Assembly: GCA_022360105.1 (NCBI GenBank)
Contig: JAKSDL010000081.1
Location: forward strand, 1-42,381
Direction of reading: 5' to 3'
From: Pseudomonadota bacterium
GTDB lineage: Bacteria; SAR324; XYD2-FULL-50-16; JAHJRI01
DNA: 42,381 nt
Made by a program: the position numbers and the translations under genes. Each line of letters begins with the position of its first letter. Within the stretch, counting starts at the first letter, position 1. Below the pieces are notes generated by a model that was not told the origin of the DNA, did no database searches, and was given only the letters and a program-made list of their open reading frames with translations. Positions 25,741 to 36,036 of this stretch are shown piece after piece.

Positions 25741-26943
25741 TTAGCTGCTGAATTGTGTGAGAAGCTTCAACAATTTATCCCTTTGATTAACCGCGTTTTC
25801 AGTAATAATCACAAAAGGTCTGATTCCCGATTCTGTCTGAATGTATCCGGCGTAGTTATAAACACCTGTCAAGGTCCCTGACTTTATTTTAAGATTGTTT
25901 TTTCCGCTTAACAAGCCACTATTCTCCCTGAATGTCTCTAAAATCGTCATCATCTGACCGGCTGTCATGCGGTTTTTTCTGGATATCCCTGAAGCTTCAT
26001 CCAGAACCATGTCAGCATTGGCAAATCCCCATTTGTTCTTGAGATAAGTCTGTAGGACCTTTCTGGACTTGCTTAATGACGCCGGATAACCCATTTTTTC
26101 AGCTCCAATCACAAGGAAAATCTGATTGGCAATGAAATTGTTGGAGTATTTCATCAAACCTTCGAATATGAACGTCAGGGATCTACTGCTGTGGTGCCTG
26201 TATATCAGCTGCCAATCTTTTTCTTTAACGATCGTCCGTGTCAGTTTTTTTGACGTTACCGGAATGTCGGCTGCTACAAAAAACTTGGAAAAAAGCTGCC
26301 CAACGTATGCGAGACTTTCTGCCGGATTCTCTGTGAGATTGATCCTTTCTTTCTTACCGGGTGGAATGGAATTCGCTTTTTCAATGGCCAATGATGTCAA
26401 CGGAGTTGGTTCTTCAGCTGAATACACGACCCCCGCATGGGTCCTACCCACAAAAATAGTATTGAAATTAACGACTAGCGCACCATTTAAGGCATCATAA
26501 GGATTTAGGCTATTGCTGGTGCCCGGAATCTGCACATCTGATGAAAAGGCACTGGAATCCAGGAGTATCTCCGAAATAACCGGCAGTCTTTTGATTTGCG
26601 GTTGTTCAGAGACCAGATTGATTTCTTCGGAAACTAGAAAGGGATCCCCCCAACCCTTGATGGCAAGCCGGTAATTTCGATCCGTATAAAACTCGGTTTT
26701 AAATCGAAAATCCTTCCCGAGTAGATCATATGCCGCCTGTGCAATGACAATCTTAACAATGGAAGCCGGAATCATCAGCTTATCAGGATTGTATGCAATA
26801 ATCCTTTTCCCCGATTCATCATTAAGAGCAACTGCACACGCGGGATCAATGGTTACAATTTCCTGTTGCAGGGTTTTCAGGTCTGCAAATGCCTGAACAG
26901 CAAACGACCAGAAAACAATAACCACCCCCAGTATCTTCAGCAA
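25741..26943 (-). CDS. D-alanyl-D-alanine carboxypeptidase/endopeptidase, PBP4 (S13) family
   Basis: A periplasmic penicillin-binding protein that trims or cleaves peptidoglycan cross-links. From the TTG at 26943 it has 400 residues and a clean signal peptide (LKILGVVIVFWSFAVQAFA, cleavage after residue 20). The three active-site motifs are S61-I-V-K64, SNN (in YSNNFIANQ) and KSG (in LKIKSGTLTG), which fits the S13 pattern. It is shorter than E. coli DacB, mainly in the inserted domain. The TTG is chosen because AAGGAAGAAG lies 8 nt upstream. The ATG at 27021 lies inside guaB and would bury the signal peptide behind 26 polar residues. The gene follows guaB by 31 bp. Confidence 0.88.
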   Translation of the reverse strand: MLKILGVVIVFWSFAVQAFADLKTLQQEIVTIDPACAVALNDESGKRIIAYNPDKLMIPASIVKIVIAQAAYDLLGKDFRFKTEFYTDRNYRLAIKGWGDPFLVSEEINLVSEQPQIKRLPVISEILLDSSAFSSDVQIPGTSNSLNPYDALNGALVVNFNTIFVGRTHAGVVYSAEEPTPLTSLAIEKANSIPPGKKERINLTENPAESLAYVGQLFSKFFVAADIPVTSKKLTRTIVKEKDWQLIYRHHSSRSLTFIFEGLMKYSNNFIANQIFLVIGAEKMGYPASLSKSRKVLQTYLKNKWGFANADMVLDEASGISRKNRMTAGQMMTILETFRENSGLLSGKNNLKIKSGTLTGVYNYAGYIQTESGIRPFVIITENAVNQRDKLLKLLTQFSS

Positions 26944-26974
26944 TAAGATGCTTCTTCCTTTATCAAAATGAATA

Positions 26975-28465
<1,491 letters not shown>

Positions 28466-28637
28466 CTAAAATAGCATGTAGTCATTAAAATTGTGGCTTA
28501 TTTTTGATCGAACAACGCCATCTCTCCTGCTCAAATCTAAAGTGGAACCTTACATTTGTGAAATTGCCGCAGAGCTTCATATCCCGCGAGTAAACTCTAG
28601 TCATTAGAGAAATTTATCGAAAAAACATTAATTGGAA

Positions 28638-28667
28638 ATTATAGCCCGATAACCATTGACCAGTCAA
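28638..28667 (-). promoter_or_regulatory. Near-consensus sigma70 promoter for guaB
   Basis: On the minus strand, TTGACT (28667-28662) and TATAAT (28643-28638) are separated by 18 nt. The -35 is half of the palindrome ATTGACCAGTCAAT at 28655-28668, which also lies 4 bp before the mfd start codon. Predicted transcription begins near 28631, giving guaB a leader of about 187 nt. Confidence 0.6.
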
Positions 28668-28668
28668 T
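28655..28668. promoter_or_regulatory. Palindrome between guaB promoter and mfd start
   Basis: ATTGAC (28655-28660) and GTCAAT (28663-28668) are exact inverted copies with a 2-nt spacer. The site covers the guaB -35 and occupies the place where a ribosome site for mfd would be expected. It may be an operator acting on guaB, on mfd translation, or on both. Confidence 0.4.
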
Positions 28669-28672
28669 TCAA

Positions 28673-31600
28673 ATGAGCCAAGCCAGTGATACCACAACCT
28701 TTCAGGGAAAGATCCACCAAGCGATTAAAAGGATTTCACAATCCCCTCGATCTTCAACACTGTTATCATCGTTGTCTGGTTCAGCAGGCACGTTATTCGT
28801 TTCTCAGCTGGCCGATAACACAAGCAAACCAATAGTTATACTGGCAGAGACCTATGAAACGGCAGAAGCCATCCGCCAGGATCTGGCTTTTCTCAGTGAT
28901 GAATCGACAATAGGATTCTTTCCGCAGTGGGATGTTTTGCCTTTTGATAATCAATCACCGGGCAAAGAGGTGCTGGCAACACGATTTAAAGCCCTGTCCG
29001 GGATTTTAACAAATTCGCATCGAATCACCATCACAACGCCGAATGCGGTTATGCAGTATTTGATGCCTGTCAACGTGTTTTTGGAGCACAGTTTTGAAAT
29101 CACTTCCGGAGATACCTACGATCGTGAACATTTACTTGGCAGGCTGGTTAACAACGGATTTGTGCGGGTCGAAATGGTAGAGGAACGAGGTGAGTTTTCG
29201 GTTAGAGGCGAAATTATCGACCTGTTTCCTCTCAATGAGGACGAACCGGTTAGACTGGACTTTTTTGATGATGAACTGGAATCGATTAAATTTTTTGATA
29301 TCGAAACGCAGCGCTCCAAATCCCAGCTTGAATCACTGACTATCTTTCCCGCCCAGGAAGTCCTTTACACCGACTCAGGGGCTCAAAAAGCCATTGAAAG
29401 GCTTATTCCCTACAAAGCAAATACCGTCCCCCAAACCTACGGATACATTGTTGAGCAAATACAAGCCCAGGCACACTTCTCTGCTATTGAGAACCTATTG
29501 CCCCTTTTTTATGAATCGGTAGCAAGCGTATTCGATTATTTCACCCAGGCCCCCTTGGTGATGTTTTTTGATAAAGAGGCTGTGGTCAAACGTTCAGATG
29601 ACTATTTTAACGAGATTCTATCCGAATACAGCTATTCCAAACAGGAGGGCAACCCAACCCTTGATCCGGATTCGCTTTTAATGACTGTTGCCCAATTGCA
29701 GGGCAGACTGGAAGACATGCAATCCTTTAATATCCAGTCCCTGGATATGGAAAACAATCATCCGGATTACAACTTTTCAACAGTGGATAACACAGCCCTA
29801 CGTTCATTGGCCGTTGATGCCGAATCCCCGGAATTGAGCACGGTTGAGACTGTTATGCAGCAGTTGAAGACGTGGAACCGGGCCGGTGCCAAAGTAATGA
29901 TTGCGGCCAATTCCTATTCCAAGGCTGACCGTATTCGCCAAATGTTGGAAAAAACAGAGCTTTCCATCCCTATCCAGGAAAAGGTCAATAGTCGGCAATA
30001 CACGGATTTCCTGCTTTCCGATTTCTCAGCCACTGAAACATCATTTTGCATTACTCCCAGTCCGGTGAGCAGCGGATTTCGCTGGATTGATTCCCTGGGA
30101 GCTACCAAAGTTGCCCTTGTTACCGAAGAGGAGATATTTGGTCTTAAGAAAAGACACCGTCGAGTGGGCAGATCCGGAATTAAACAGGTATTCTCCTCGC
30201 TAAGCGATTTGAACGTGGGAGATTTTGTAGTCCATGTTGAATACGGCATCGGGAAGTATGAAGGACTGAAAAAAATAGCTGCCGGACAATACGAGTCGGA
30301 CTATCTTGTTATTGTCTATCACGGAGGAGACAAAGTATACGTACCGGTAGACAAATTTCACCTGGTACAGAAATACACCGGGGGTGAGGTTGGCCAGGCA
30401 AGAATAAGCAAACTCGGCAACAAGACCTGGTCCAAGACAAAATCCAAGGTCCAATCCGAAATCGATGACATGGCCGAGGAGCTGGTTAAAATCAATGCTA
30501 TCCGAAAAGCAAAAAAAGGGGTCGCATTCTCTCCCGATTCCACCCTGATGAATGAATTTACCTTAAGCTTTATTTATCAGGAAACCGAGGATCAGGAAAA
30601 AGCTATTCGAGAAGTGCTTCAGGATATGGAATCGGATAATCCCATGGATCGTCTGGTTTGTGGAGATGTAGGATTCGGTAAAACCGAAGTTGCCATGCGA
30701 GCCGCTTATAAAGCGGTTATCGATGGTTACCAGGTGGGTATACTTGTCCCTACCACGATTTTGGCCCAGCAGCATCACGATTCATTTAAGGACAGATTTG
30801 CCAATACCCCTGTTGAAGTTCGGCTGCTGAGCAGGTTTCAAACTCCCAAGCAGATTAAAGAAACAATCAACGGTTTAAAAAACGGCAAGGTGGATATCGT
30901 GATTGGCACCCATCGAATGCTTTCCAAGGATGTTGTTTTCACTAAACTCGGGCTGCTGGTGATCGATGAGGAGCAGCGATTTGGAGTCAAGCACAAGGAA
31001 AAAATCAAACAATTCAGGACAACGGTCGACAGCTTAACCCTTTCAGCGACGCCAATTCCCAGGACGCTTCATATGTCGCTGGTAGGAATTCGCGATATCT
31101 CTGTTATCAACACTCCCCCCATGGACAGGCGTGCCATTAGAACACGGCTGATGAAATTCAATGATTATGTCATCCAGGAATCGGTGAACAGGGAAATCAG
31201 AAGAAATGGCCAGGTCTTTTTTATTCATAACCGTGTGGAATCGATCTACCAGGTGGGGCAATATCTGAATAAAATTATGCCGACAGTTAAGATAGCTGTT
31301 GCCCACGGACAGATGGCAGAAAGGGACCTGGAACAGGTGATGATGGATTTTATCCAGCACCGGTACGATATTCTTCTGGCAACAACTATTGTAGAATCCG
31401 GGTTGGATATTCCGAATGTCAACACCATTATCGTTAACAATGCCGATCAATTCGGCCTTTCCCAACTTTATCAATTAAGAGGCAGGGTTGGCAGGAGTAA
31501 TGTTCAGGCATATGCTTACTTGTTGACACCAAGGGAAAAAATACTGTCCGAAACAGCCCGCAAAAGACTCGCCATTCTTCAGGAGCTCAACCACCTGGGA

Positions 31601-32224
31601 GCCGGTTTTAAAATTGCCAATTACGACCTTGAATTACGAGGGGCCGGAAATGTCCTTGGTGCACAGCAATCAGGACACATAGCAGCTGTGGGATTCGAAC
31701 TCTATACTTCGATGATTGAAGACGCCGTCACTAAGATTCAGTTGGGTGAAGCAAGGCCCATGGCACTGGATGAGGAAATCAAACTAAATCTAATGCTGGA
31801 AGCAGGAATCCCCGATACTTACATCGAAAGCATGAATCACCGACTTGATGCCTATAAATCGATATCCGGATGTATCAATGAAGATGAATTATGGGAAGTA
31901 AGGGGTTCCCTGGAAGACCGCTACGGCAAAATGCCGGAAGAAACAATTTGTCTTTTCCACACCATGCAGATAAAATTTCTTGCTAATACACTATATATTT
32001 CACAAATTACACAAACAGTTGATTCATTGGAACTTTCGTTTACTGAATCATTCAAACCGGAACCACAAAACCTGCTGAATTATTTGGCTGAAAGCAAAAA
32101 CATGGCTAAATTGCTTCCTGATAACCGATTGCTCGTCCAGTCCCAAAACGCCAAGCCAGACAATATCATTAGATTTTTACATTCATTCCGAAAGCAGGTG
32201 TTGCAGCCAACGGAGTCGGATTAA
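28673..32224 (+). CDS. mfd: Transcription-repair coupling factor Mfd
   Basis: Removes stalled RNA polymerase from DNA lesions and recruits UvrA. The protein has 1183 residues. The UvrB-like N-terminal modules are followed by the RNA-polymerase interaction domain (CarD-like, LNVGDFVVHVEYGIGKYEGL, from about 511). The RecG-type helicase follows: Walker A GDVGFGKTE (about 664-672), DEEQ box near 764, LSATPIPRTLHMSL, the second RecA lobe with TTIVESGLDIPN, and QLRGRVGRSN. A C-terminal TRCF domain is present (about 1000-1115). The ATG is accepted because the N-terminus aligns with the family, although no Shine-Dalgarno is visible and a palindrome precedes it. A SurA-like gene follows after 13 bp. 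Confidence 0.97.
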   Translation: MSQASDTTTFQGKIHQAIKRISQSPRSSTLLSSLSGSAGTLFVSQLADNTSKPIVILAETYETAEAIRQDLAFLSDESTIGFFPQWDVLPFDNQSPGKEVLATRFKALSGILTNSHRITITTPNAVMQYLMPVNVFLEHSFEITSGDTYDREHLLGRLVNNGFVRVEMVEERGEFSVRGEIIDLFPLNEDEPVRLDFFDDELESIKFFDIETQRSKSQLESLTIFPAQEVLYTDSGAQKAIERLIPYKANTVPQTYGYIVEQIQAQAHFSAIENLLPLFYESVASVFDYFTQAPLVMFFDKEAVVKRSDDYFNEILSEYSYSKQEGNPTLDPDSLLMTVAQLQGRLEDMQSFNIQSLDMENNHPDYNFSTVDNTALRSLAVDAESPELSTVETVMQQLKTWNRAGAKVMIAANSYSKADRIRQMLEKTELSIPIQEKVNSRQYTDFLLSDFSATETSFCITPSPVSSGFRWIDSLGATKVALVTEEEIFGLKKRHRRVGRSGIKQVFSSLSDLNVGDFVVHVEYGIGKYEGLKKIAAGQYESDYLVIVYHGGDKVYVPVDKFHLVQKYTGGEVGQARISKLGNKTWSKTKSKVQSEIDDMAEELVKINAIRKAKKGVAFSPDSTLMNEFTLSFIYQETEDQEKAIREVLQDMESDNPMDRLVCGDVGFGKTEVAMRAAYKAVIDGYQVGILVPTTILAQQHHDSFKDRFANTPVEVRLLSRFQTPKQIKETINGLKNGKVDIVIGTHRMLSKDVVFTKLGLLVIDEEQRFGVKHKEKIKQFRTTVDSLTLSATPIPRTLHMSLVGIRDISVINTPPMDRRAIRTRLMKFNDYVIQESVNREIRRNGQVFFIHNRVESIYQVGQYLNKIMPTVKIAVAHGQMAERDLEQVMMDFIQHRYDILLATTIVESGLDIPNVNTIIVNNADQFGLSQLYQLRGRVGRSNVQAYAYLLTPREKILSETARKRLAILQELNHLGAGFKIANYDLELRGAGNVLGAQQSGHIAAVGFELYTSMIEDAVTKIQLGEARPMALDEEIKLNLMLEAGIPDTYIESMNHRLDAYKSISGCINEDELWEVRGSLEDRYGKMPEETICLFHTMQIKFLANTLYISQITQTVDSLELSFTESFKPEPQNLLNYLAESKNMAKLLPDNRLLVQSQNAKPDNIIRFLHSFRKQVLQPTESD

Positions 32225-32237
32225 GAATCCGGAAAAG

Positions 32238-33266
32238 ATGCTGATAACATTAGTAATCATGTACCCAATGAAGAGATCATATTTCAAAGCAACTGCCCCC
32301 ATATTGCCAGTGCTGGTTATAGCCATTTTATTGTTTGGAGCGTGCGATCCTTCCTCCGGCAGTCAAACGGCTATTATTCCTGAAGAGGAGACCATAGCTG
32401 TTATCAACAATAAAAAGATAACATTGGCCCGGTTTCAGAGTCGATTGCATTCATTTTTACAGCATTACCGGGAATTGATTGCCACAGACGAACGAGAGCT
32501 GGGAGACATCAAGAGCATAGTAATCAATCAGCTCATCGACGAGGAACTGATCAGCCAGGAAGCGTCCAGAAAGGGTGTTCATGTAACCCAGGAAGAGCTG
32601 GATTCCATCATTGCCGAGTCTCTCTCCTCCTATGAACAATCGAATTTTGAGTCATACTTGAAAAACAGCAATCTTTCCGAAGAAGAATGGAAGGCAAAGC
32701 TCCGTCAATATTTGATCGAGAAAAAACTGGTGAACGAAGAGGTGATTGGAAAAATACCTATTACAAAACGGGAAATCACCTCTTACTACCAAAAACAGAG
32801 AAGCAAGTTTATCAGACCCCAGGCCATTAAAGTCAGAAATATTACGCTTTCCACTGAAGAGGAGGCCCAAGCGATTCTTTCTCAGTTAAAACGAGGGAAG
32901 AATTTTCTTGAATTGATTCGACAGCATTCAATATCACCTGACAAAGCCTTGGATGGGGACCTGGGCTATATAAAACGCGGAGATCTCCCCGAAGAGATGG
33001 AATCCGAGATATTCGGAAAAAAATTCAGCCGTTTCAGGCAACGTTACACGGATGTTATTCGTTCACAGGATGGATTTCATGTATTAAAATTAGAGAGATA
33101 CAGACGATCTCGGCGGATCAGCCTTGATGCTGCCAGACCGCAAATAAAACAGATTTTAATTGAACAAAAATGGAGCGATTATTACGCCCAGTGGATAGAG
33201 CGCTTGAGAAAGAACGCTACCATTACCGTTGACGAGAAGATGTTGCAACGGGAAGAAGGATTTTAA
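32238..33266 (+). CDS. SurA/PpiC-type peptidyl-prolyl isomerase lipoprotein
   Basis: A predicted periplasmic folding catalyst of 342 residues. A basic start (MKRSYFK) and hydrophobic core end in the lipobox LFGAC. A SurA N-terminal chaperone region follows (AVINNKKITLARFQSRLHSF, then VINQLIDEELISQEA). A parvulin rotamase domain covers about 195-300 (IKVRNITLSTEEEAQAILSQ, DGDLGYIKRGDLPEEM, DGFHVLKLERY). The start could be the ATG at 32238, next to a GGAAAAG, or the ATG at 32268, which gives a cleaner signal peptide. It is coupled to mfd and precedes shikimate kinase. The role is probably outer-membrane protein assembly; substrates are unknown. Confidence 0.9.
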   Translation: MLITLVIMYPMKRSYFKATAPILPVLVIAILLFGACDPSSGSQTAIIPEEETIAVINNKKITLARFQSRLHSFLQHYRELIATDERELGDIKSIVINQLIDEELISQEASRKGVHVTQEELDSIIAESLSSYEQSNFESYLKNSNLSEEEWKAKLRQYLIEKKLVNEEVIGKIPITKREITSYYQKQRSKFIRPQAIKVRNITLSTEEEAQAILSQLKRGKNFLELIRQHSISPDKALDGDLGYIKRGDLPEEMESEIFGKKFSRFRQRYTDVIRSQDGFHVLKLERYRRSRRISLDAARPQIKQILIEQKWSDYYAQWIERLRKNATITVDEKMLQREEGF

Positions 33267-33285
33267 CCATTTTTTAGTAGTTGCT

Positions 33286-33792
33286 GTGAATATTGTTCTG
33301 ATTGGATTTATGGGTACCGGAAAAACCACCATCGGCAGGAAGCTTGCTGTACGATTAGGGTACCGGTTTATCGACACCGATCAGTATATAGAAAGGGAAC
33401 AGCAGTGTCGAATACCTGAGATATTCGCTTCCCGGGGCGAAAAATGTTTCAGGGATCTGGAAACCTCATTACTCAAGCGTTTATCAAAGGTCGATAATAC
33501 GGTGGTGGCGACAGGAGGAGGGATTCTGGTTACGCCCGGGAATAAGGAATTGATCCGGCAAATTGGGAAAACAATTCACCTCAAGGCCCACCTGGATGAT
33601 ATTTATGAAAGGGTGATGCGTAATACCAAACGACCTCTTGTTCAAACTGAAAATCCGCTAAAAACAGTTACAGAGCTTTACGAAAGACGAAAGAACCTTT
33701 ATCACGGAGCTGATATCACGATCGACACTAAATCACTCAAAATGTGGACGATTGTAACAAAAATAATCTGCGGTTTATGCGAAGCCGAATAG
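33286..33792 (+). CDS. aroK: Shikimate kinase
   Basis: Phosphorylates shikimate at the 3-position in aromatic amino acid synthesis. The protein has 168 residues from the GTG at 33286, typical of the family. The P-loop GFMGTGKTT is at 7-15. Shikimate-binding residues appear in FIDTDQYIE, the FRDLE motif and the VATGGGIL loop, and the lid motif is TKRPLVQ. The GTG start aligns with family N-termini. An upstream TTG at 33229 would overlap the SurA-like gene and add a non-homologous stretch. The gene lies 19 bp after the SurA-like gene and 3 bp before the CPBP-type gene. Confidence 0.95.
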   Translation: MNIVLIGFMGTGKTTIGRKLAVRLGYRFIDTDQYIEREQQCRIPEIFASRGEKCFRDLETSLLKRLSKVDNTVVATGGGILVTPGNKELIRQIGKTIHLKAHLDDIYERVMRNTKRPLVQTENPLKTVTELYERRKNLYHGADITIDTKSLKMWTIVTKIICGLCEAE

Positions 33793-33795
33793 CCC

Positions 33796-34827
33796 ATGAC
33801 AAAAACCAATTCCAACCGAAAAGAGAAAGACCGCCATGTTCGATCCGTTGCCAAAATCCTGCCGGTTTTCCTTTGCACACTAATCTTCCAACTTTCTGCA
33901 AGCAACCATAATCATGCATATGCCATATCCCGGGGCGGTTGCTTCGGTGCTGCGGCAGCCGAGTACTTTGTGCCCGGACTGGGCTATGCCATAACCAGGC
34001 AGTGGGACAAGGCCATCGTTTTTGGTGGGATGCGTCTTTATACAGGATATAAGGCATCAGAAGCGTTTAATTCAGAATACTATCAGGATGACCCGGATGA
34101 CATTTACGAAACCGTTGATGCGGATGAATCAGAAAGCGGTAAAGACGAGATCAGGGTTACCCTGAACAAGGAAACCTGGGATGCACATTATTTTTCCAAT
34201 TTATACGGGAATCTTCTATTCGTTAGCTGGGGAGATCTTTATCAGCACAGTTGTCAGGAAAATACGGAGACTTACTCATTATTGTTCTCACCTTTTCGTT
34301 TCGACCATTTTTACAACAAATGGCAATTCTGGCTCCCGATTTTAGTATTGGCCGGCAATTATCAATCCTATGATGATAACACCATGGTGGAATACTACCT
34401 CAAAAGGGGGCTTACCAAAGATAAAATCAATCGTGATACATTTCCTCAATATTATATGGTCGGCGTCGGAGAAGAAATGTTTTTTCGCGGAGTGGTGCAG
34501 CATTACTTTTTTGAATCGTTGCGTGATTTCTGGAAGTTTTCTCCGTCTGCAAGCAGGCATTTATCCATTTTAGGCGCTTCTGCAGTATTTGCAGCAGCTC
34601 ATACCGGAACGGGATTTACAGCCAGTCCGGCAACCGCCTTTTTGTTTGGACTTTACGAAGGTTATGTATACCACCCCAGTCTTGAAGAATTTGATCTAAT
34701 CACAGCCATCGCCATCCATTCCTGGTGGGATTTGATTGTATCCTACACCATCCTCAATCACGCCACCTACAAGGAATTTCATTCTGATGTGCAGGTACCG
34801 TTATTCAGAATAGGATTCAACTTTTAG
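33796..34827 (+). CDS. CPBP-family intramembrane glutamic protease with signal peptide
   Basis: A 343-residue envelope protein. A basic start and hydrophobic segment end in HAYA, a likely signal peptidase site after about residue 43. A soluble acidic stretch (DDPDDIYETVDADESESGKD) follows. The C-terminal half has the CPBP/Abi motifs: E226-E227 in GVGEEMFFRG, H269 in FAAAHTG and H308 with D312 in IHSWWDLI. These match the glutamic-type intramembrane proteases of the Rce1/CAAX group. The extra N-terminal region and cleavable signal are not typical of the plain membrane-only enzymes. Its ATG is 3 bp after aroK, suggesting coupling. Its 3' end overlaps the convergent 379-residue gene by 11 bp. 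Confidence 0.85.
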   Translation: MTKTNSNRKEKDRHVRSVAKILPVFLCTLIFQLSASNHNHAYAISRGGCFGAAAAEYFVPGLGYAITRQWDKAIVFGGMRLYTGYKASEAFNSEYYQDDPDDIYETVDADESESGKDEIRVTLNKETWDAHYFSNLYGNLLFVSWGDLYQHSCQENTETYSLLFSPFRFDHFYNKWQFWLPILVLAGNYQSYDDNTMVEYYLKRGLTKDKINRDTFPQYYMVGVGEEMFFRGVVQHYFFESLRDFWKFSPSASRHLSILGASAVFAAAHTGTGFTASPATAFLFGLYEGYVYHPSLEEFDLITAIAIHSWWDLIVSYTILNHATYKEFHSDVQVPLFRIGFNF

Positions 34828-35956
34828 GGGTTCTAATCAGTTTATTTTTCAATTGCTTCAACGAAAGCCACGAGCTTGGTTTGGATTGATAGTCTCCTGG
34901 TTCATCACTCTCTGATTGGCCGTCTGCAATCAATCGAATGGAAAGTTTGTAATCACCAACAAGATCGATTACCGTTATCGGTGTTAAATCTTCAATGAAA
35001 TCTCTGTAGGCATCACGAGTTACCGGATCTTCATAATGATCGGTTGAGGACATGTTTTCAAGCAGGGATGGATCCGGAGCCAGTTGCGGATTTGAAGCCA
35101 GACAACCTGCCAAAACCACACTGGAATTGTAACTATCCAAAATTCCCAGCTTTTTATTCTTGAGGATTTGCTTCAAAAATCGCTTATAGAACTGGTATCG
35201 TTTTTGGGCGTATAGCTGTAAGAGACCGTGCGTCTGAATATGAGCAATGAACTCTAAAACAGCCTTCCTTAACTCAGCCTCGGGAGTGCACATATGTTCA
35301 ATCAACGGTGAAGAAACGCTCGACCCGTTACTGATTTTATAGGATTTGAAGATTTCCAGCACCCTGCCGACGTCAGATGTATTTTCCTTAAAGCCGGCAA
35401 CATAAGCAGGCGCAAATAGCTTTCCAATCGATTTTGCAATGTCTGAAGACAAGGTATACAATCCTCCTCGTTCAATGTGTAAAGACTCTTGCGAAAACAG
35501 ATCGGGAATTGAGATAATTGTTTCTATGTTTCGGTTTAATGTGGAAAAAGTAGAGAATACAAAATCAAGTATCTCTTGCTTGTGCTTTGCCTGGTTTAAA
35601 TTTAGTAGAGCCGGAAGCACCTTGTCGATGTGACTTGGTGTATTAAAAAAGTCTATCGTTTGAAGGATGAAGAACCGCTTGAAACTCGGAAACCGGTTGA
35701 TGACATTGCGAATAGAATGCAGATTTTCCCACAGCTGCTCCACTGCTTCGGAAGATACACCTGAGATCTTCCCTTCTTGCAGATACTTATCCACAGTCTC
35801 ACTATCTATCAATTCGGCTTGAAGCGACAATTCTTCAATTGTCTTGTTGGGAAAGTCCTCGTTATTTGGGGATTGATTTCCAATATCACGGCGTCGGCGA
35901 AAAAACTCCTGCGCTTTTTGATGTTGATTTGTGTAATTCTCAGACAATTGAACCAA
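34817..35956 (-). CDS. Unknown-family protein, short paralogue of the 12570-14459 gene
   Basis: A 379-residue cytosolic protein of no recognised family. It matches the N-terminal 360 residues of the 629-residue protein of the window at about one residue in four to one in three, including the LHIERGGLYTLSSDIAKSI segment, the YQFYKRFLKQIL region, VLAGCLASNPQL and LTPITVIDLVGDYKLSIRLI. The 250-residue C-terminal domain of the longer copy is missing and replaced by a short basic tail. The N-terminus is charged (AQEFFRRRRD), as in the paralogue (VERQRQHQLK). It stands alone on the minus strand between the CPBP-type and metallophosphoesterase genes, 80 bp from the divergent start of the latter. Confidence 0.8.
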   Translation of the reverse strand: MVQLSENYTNQHQKAQEFFRRRRDIGNQSPNNEDFPNKTIEELSLQAELIDSETVDKYLQEGKISGVSSEAVEQLWENLHSIRNVINRFPSFKRFFILQTIDFFNTPSHIDKVLPALLNLNQAKHKQEILDFVFSTFSTLNRNIETIISIPDLFSQESLHIERGGLYTLSSDIAKSIGKLFAPAYVAGFKENTSDVGRVLEIFKSYKISNGSSVSSPLIEHMCTPEAELRKAVLEFIAHIQTHGLLQLYAQKRYQFYKRFLKQILKNKKLGILDSYNSSVVLAGCLASNPQLAPDPSLLENMSSTDHYEDPVTRDAYRDFIEDLTPITVIDLVGDYKLSIRLIADGQSESDEPGDYQSKPSSWLSLKQLKNKLIRTPKS

Positions 35957-36036
35957 ACGGAATAGATTTATTTACAGATCGATGATTACTTTTTACAAAC
36001 AACCTCATTTATCAATAATAAACGGATGGAAATTCA

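Noticed and set aside
33229..33285. Upstream TTG start for shikimate kinase
   Set aside because: It overlaps the SurA-like gene and adds residues not found before the P-loop strand in the family.
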